Assembly: GCA_902796705.1 (NCBI GenBank)
Contig: CADBQF010000361.1
Coordinates: 1-9,833 of the forward strand
Direction of reading: 5' to 3'
Source of the DNA: Ruminococcus flavefaciens
GTDB taxonomy: Bacteria > Bacillota > Clostridia > Oscillospirales > Ruminococcaceae
DNA length: 9,833 nt
The notes beneath the pieces were generated by a model. The model worked only from the letters and a program-made list of their open reading frames with translations. It did not search any database and was not told the origin of the DNA. Below, one piece after another: positions 7,116 through 9,833 of the stretch. Numbering within the stretch: the stretch's first letter is position 1; the number at the start of each line of letters is the position of its first letter. A program made the position numbers and the translations under genes.

Positions 7116-8693
7116 ATGTGTACGATAATGGGATACTGCGGAAAAGGAAGCGGTATGCAGAAAGTGTCGGAGGGACTCATATCAACTGTTTCAAGAGGCC
7201 CTGACGACGAAAGGATAACAGACCTGAAAGACGGAGTCCTCGGCTTCCAGAGGCTCTCTATAATGGGACTGACTCCGGACGGTATGCAGCCGTTTGCTCT
7301 TGACGGGAATTATGCCGTATGCAACGGAGAGATCTACGGCTTCAGAAAGATGCGTGAGGAACTTTCCGCCAGAGGATACAGCTTCAGAAGCGGCAGCGAT
7401 TGTGAGATAATTCTTCCGCTCTATAAGGAATACGGCACGGATATGTTCGCTATGCTCGATGCGGAATTTGCCTGCATCATCTACGACCATGAAGCTCATT
7501 CTTTCATAGCTGCCCGTGATCCGATAGGCATTCGTCCGCTCTATTACGGCTATGACGGCGATACGATAGTTTTTGCGAGCGAGGCAAAGAACCTCGTCAA
7601 AGTCTGCAAAAAGATAATGCCGTTCCCTCCCGGACATTTCTATAAGGACGGAAAATTCACCTGCTACTGCGATATAACGGCTGTAGATGAAGTCATTCAT
7701 GACGATATAGATACGGTCTGCAAGAATATCCATGATAAACTCGTTGCAGGCATAGAAAAGCGTCTTGATGCCGATGCAAAGGTCGGATTCCTTCTGTCGG
7801 GCGGTCTTGATTCATCGCTCGTGTGTGCAGTCGCCCAGAAAAAAAGCTCCGTCCCGATACGCACTTTCGCTATCGGAATGAACACCGATGCTATCGACCT
7901 CAAATACGCAAAGCAGGTCGCTGACTATATCGGCAGCGATCACACGGAAGTCATCATCACAAAAGATGATGTCATCGCCGCCCTCGATGAAGTCATACAC
8001 CTCCTCGGAACTTATGATATAACAACTATCCGTGCAAGCATGGGAATGTATCTTCTCTGCAAAGCTATCCACAGGCAGACCGATATACGTGTACTTCTCA
8101 CAGGCGAGATATCTGACGAGCTTTTCGGATACAAGTACACCGACTTCGCCCCCTCCGCAGAAGCTTTCCAGCAGGAATCAGTCAAGCGTGTGCATGAACT
8201 GCATATGTATGACGTTCTGCGTGCGGACAGATGTATTTCCGTAAACTCACTCGAAGCGAGAGTTCCGTTCGGTGATCTTGACTTCGTGAGATATGTCATG
8301 GCTGTTGATCCGGAAATGAAGCTCAATAAATACAACAAGGGAAAATATCTCCTCCGCCGTGCATTCGAGGGAGATTATCTGCCGCATGATATCCTCTACA
8401 GAGAAAAAGCCGCTTTCTCCGATGCTGTCGGTCATTCTATGGTAGACTATCTGAAAGAATATGCCACTTCACTCTATTCCGATGAAGGATTTGAGTCCGC
8501 CCGGAAAAAATATGACCATGCACAGCCGTTCACAAAGGAATCCCTCCTCTATCGTGAGATCTTCGAGAAATATTATCCGGGAAACAGCGAAATGGTCGTT
8601 GATTTCTGGATGCCAAACAAGAACTGGGAAGGCTGCAACGTAAACGATCCCTCCGCCCGTGTGCTTTCAAATTACGGCGAGAGCGGAAAATAA
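7116..8693 (+). CDS. asnB: Asparagine synthetase B, glutamine-hydrolysing
   Basis: This 525-residue enzyme makes asparagine from aspartate, ATP and glutamine nitrogen. After removal of Met1, C2 (MCTIMGYCG) becomes the glutaminase nucleophile. Other class II glutaminase residues are seen in FQRLSIM (R46), CNGEIYG (69-75) and SGSDCE (D95). The C-terminal synthetase domain has the ATP pyrophosphatase loop SGGLDSS at 228-234, then TTIRASMGMYL, GEISDELFG (330-338) and SLEARVPFGD (378-387). The usual GEGSDE is GEISDE here, a small change of unknown effect. Length is slightly shorter than E. coli AsnB (554). The ATG at 7116 follows GGAGGT at 7105-7110, and the gene lies 12 bases after purF. It is the last gene of the run, followed by a terminator. 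The intact cysteine argues for glutamine over free ammonia as nitrogen donor. Confidence 0.95.
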   Translation: MCTIMGYCGKGSGMQKVSEGLISTVSRGPDDERITDLKDGVLGFQRLSIMGLTPDGMQPFALDGNYAVCNGEIYGFRKMREELSARGYSFRSGSDCEIILPLYKEYGTDMFAMLDAEFACIIYDHEAHSFIAARDPIGIRPLYYGYDGDTIVFASEAKNLVKVCKKIMPFPPGHFYKDGKFTCYCDITAVDEVIHDDIDTVCKNIHDKLVAGIEKRLDADAKVGFLLSGGLDSSLVCAVAQKKSSVPIRTFAIGMNTDAIDLKYAKQVADYIGSDHTEVIITKDDVIAALDEVIHLLGTYDITTIRASMGMYLLCKAIHRQTDIRVLLTGEISDELFGYKYTDFAPSAEAFQQESVKRVHELHMYDVLRADRCISVNSLEARVPFGDLDFVRYVMAVDPEMKLNKYNKGKYLLRRAFEGDYLPHDILYREKAAFSDAVGHSMVDYLKEYATSLYSDEGFESARKKYDHAQPFTKESLLYREIFEKYYPGNSEMVVDFWMPNKNWEGCNVNDPSARVLSNYGESGK

Positions 8694-8711
8694 AAGGTGT
8701 CAGCACACTAT

Positions 8712-8750
8712 AAAAGGCAATGCCTTCCGATAAGGAGACATTGCCTTTTT
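8712..8750. terminator. Bidirectional intrinsic terminator between asnB and the converging minus-strand gene
   Basis: An 11-bp stem pairs AAAAGGCAATG (8712-8722) with CATTGCCTTTT (8739-8749) and ends in a run of five T (8746-8750). The interior holds a second short stem, CCTT (8723-8726) with AAGG (8732-8735), closing a 5-base loop. Read on the minus strand, the same hairpin also ends in TTTTA, so it can stop both asnB transcription and transcription from the gene that ends at 8769. The whole gap of 75 bases between the two stop codons (8694-8768) holds nothing else that I can recognise. Confidence 0.88.
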
Positions 8751-8768
8751 CAGCATCACACTTGCCTG

Positions 8769-9224
8769 TCAGTTGGGTATCTGCCGTGAGAGAAACTGCG
8801 ATGCGGCTGTGATGAGACTTTTTTGCAGGTCGGTGCAGGTGTTGTTCCGGTCAGCCGAGAAAAATACTACCGCTCCGGATACATCTCCGCCCGAAATTAT
8901 CGGCATCGCCGCAAGTGCGGAGATATCGCTCCCCTCAGCCGGAAGAAACGGCTTCTTACTGCCGCTTTCCGAGAAAAACTGGCTCCGCTCCTGCATAAGA
9001 TCTTCAAGCTGAACAGAAACACGCCTGTCCGCAAGTTCCTTCTTCGGAACTCCCGACGATGCAACGACTTTGTCCTTGTCCGTTATCATGACCGGACAGC
9101 CGGCTATCCTGTGCATTATCTCTGCAACGCTCGCTGCATTTTCGCTCATCTCACTGACTGCCGAATATTTCCTGAAAATAACTTCGCCTTCGCTGTTTGT
9201 GTATATTTCAAGCGGGTCGCCCTC
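8769..9224 (-). pseudogene. spoVT: spoVT remnant: sensor domain and end of the AbrB domain, 5' end removed
   Basis: In Bacillus subtilis, SpoVT is a late-sporulation transcription factor of about 178 residues with an N-terminal AbrB-type swapped-hairpin DNA-binding domain and a C-terminal GAF domain. The 151 residues here match that protein from about residue 30 (EGDPLEI) to the end, so the length fits a precise 5' loss with no internal damage. Sequence matching the missing part (a segment like RRIDDLGRVVIPKEIRR) is not found upstream; recombinase sequence takes its place. As it stands this piece could not bind DNA in the normal way. If the insertion is excised, a full gene could be restored. 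Ruminococci are often poor or non-sporing, so the protein may have another role in this host. Confidence 0.75.
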
Positions 9225-9833
9225 ACTGATAACATTGACACTAAGAATTTCGCCGTTTTTTCTCGATATACAGGCGAATGGTGTGAGGCAGTCTGTTTTC
9301 TTAGTGCCTGACTTAAAATTTACAGCAGTCTTATCAGTATCGTACTCCGGCAGAATACCTGTTTTCAGCAGTGCATCGATATCCGAACGCAGCCTGAAAT
9401 CCAAATGATCTTCATATACAATAATACGCTCGATAATGAAATCAACATCTGACTTTGACAGAGACTTTTTGTTGAGGATAGCATCAAATACATTCATAAC
9501 TGTTTTAGCAGTCCGGTTAACGCTCACGATCATGTTGTGTTTATCCGCTGCAAGCTGCATCTGGCTGCGAAGTCCTTCCAACCGGAGTGTAAGCTCGTCT
9601 ATCTGCTCAGAGTATATCTCCTCCAGTATCTCCTCACGCTCCGGGTGTTTGGCAATGTCTTTAACGTGCTGACGAGCCAGCATTTTTATCTCAGCACGAG
9701 TATCCTCCATTTGCTGCTCCAGCACTTCAACTACCGACTTACTGGTAGAAGTTTCATTGTGCTCACGGTCAATTGACTCCTGTAATTGTTCAAGCATCAC
9801 TTCTGAGTTGTTCTTGACCTTTTGTATGAATGA
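8769..9833 (-). CDS. Large serine recombinase C-terminal region fused in frame to SpoVT; 5' end outside the window
   Basis: The frame is open from the right edge to a TGA at 8769-8771, giving 354 residues. GTG at 9800 and ATG at 9797 are internal codons, not convincing starts, since the frame continues without a stop to the edge. Residues 1-203 resemble the C-terminal part of clostridial large serine recombinases: a long charged coiled coil (about 30-100), then ILNKKSLSKSDVDFIIERI and IVYEDHLDFRLRSDIDALL. The catalytic serine domain must lie to the right of the window. From about residue 204 the protein becomes SpoVT: EGDPLEIYTNSEGEVIFRKY, then a GAF-type domain (about 225-354) ending in FLSRQIPN. 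SpoVT normally begins with an AbrB-type DNA-binding domain, of which about the first 29 residues are absent. The product may be a working recombinase with an appended sensor domain, or simply read-through across an insertion junction. Hand counts give about 41% G+C over four sampled 60-base lines of the recombinase part and about 55% over two lines of the SpoVT part. Confidence 0.85.
   Translation of the reverse strand, partial: SFIQKVKNNSEVMLEQLQESIDREHNETSTSKSVVEVLEQQMEDTRAEIKMLARQHVKDIAKHPEREEILEEIYSEQIDELTLRLEGLRSQMQLAADKHNMIVSVNRTAKTVMNVFDAILNKKSLSKSDVDFIIERIIVYEDHLDFRLRSDIDALLKTGILPEYDTDKTAVNFKSGTKKTDCLTPFACISRKNGEILSVNVISEGDPLEIYTNSEGEVIFRKYSAVSEMSENAASVAEIMHRIAGCPVMITDKDKVVASSGVPKKELADRRVSVQLEDLMQERSQFFSESGSKKPFLPAEGSDISALAAMPIISGGDVSGAVVFFSADRNNTCTDLQKSLITAASQFLSRQIPN
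9225..9833 (-). mobile_element. Probable end of an integrated element encoding a large serine recombinase
   Basis: The recombinase part begins exactly where SpoVT similarity stops, about 9225, and runs off the right edge. Large serine recombinases usually sit at one end of the phage, ICE or smaller element they move, close to the attachment site, and this arrangement fits. The rest of the element, its other end, and the 5' part of spoVT should lie to the right. The type of element cannot be judged from this stretch. The boundary is placed by protein similarity and may be off by a few codons. Confidence 0.65.

Noticed and set aside
9225..9338. An 8-base inverted repeat, ACTGATAA at 9225-9232 and TTATCAGT at 9331-9338, with one arm at the recombinase/SpoVT boundary
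   Set aside because: It is short, 98 bases apart and inside coding sequence. Serine recombinase sites do not need such a repeat, and chance is a sufficient explanation.
8823..9408. Plus-strand open frames of 162 and 112 residues at 8823-9311 and 9070-9408
   Set aside because: They are antisense to the recombinase-SpoVT frame, which carries clear family similarity; they show no ribosome binding site or known motif.
1..9833. CRISPR arrays, tRNA or rRNA genes, and riboswitches
   Set aside because: I saw no regularly spaced repeats or cloverleaf or ribosomal RNA sequence, and the non-coding space is too small for a riboswitch anywhere except 8694-8768, which is taken by the terminator.

Overview
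The window reads as a bacterial chromosome segment from a Clostridia-type member of the Bacillota, most likely Ruminococcus or a close Oscillospiraceae relative. The grounds are tight gene packing with strong GGAGG ribosome binding sites, protein sequences of clostridial type, and an ANTAR regulator beside glutamine synthetase and glutamate synthase genes. This placement rests on recognising families by eye, not on a search.

Positions 1-8693 form one dense plus-strand run of six genes with gaps of only 3-14 bases. In order they are the 3' half of gltB (glutamate synthase large subunit, cut by the left edge), gltD (small subunit), a divergent type I glutamine synthetase homologue, an ANTAR RNA-binding antitermination regulator with a degenerate receiver domain, a PurF-type amidophosphoribosyltransferase, and asnB (asparagine synthetase B). 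The run looks like a single nitrogen-assimilation operon. Glutamine nitrogen is moved to glutamate, to phosphoribosylamine and to asparagine by class II glutamine amidotransferases, and the ANTAR protein is a candidate regulator acting on leader RNAs.

The operon ends at a strong hairpin with a T-run (8712-8750). The hairpin works on either strand and also serves the converging minus-strand gene.

That minus-strand gene (right edge to 8769) is the most striking object here. Its N-terminal part is the C-terminal region of a large serine recombinase, with a coiled coil and the usual tail. It is fused in frame to SpoVT from about residue 30 of that protein to its end, so the first part of SpoVT's AbrB-type DNA-binding domain is missing. 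The recombinase side is also poorer in G+C than the SpoVT side. The simplest reading is the chromosomal end of an integrated element that inserted into spoVT, with the rest of the element and the 5' piece of spoVT lying beyond the right edge.

Two further points stand out. The glutamine synthetase homologue has lost several residues that handle ammonium and transfer phosphate. The ANTAR protein next to it has lost the phosphoacceptor aspartate. Together they suggest a sensor and effector pair rather than a plain enzyme and a plain response regulator.
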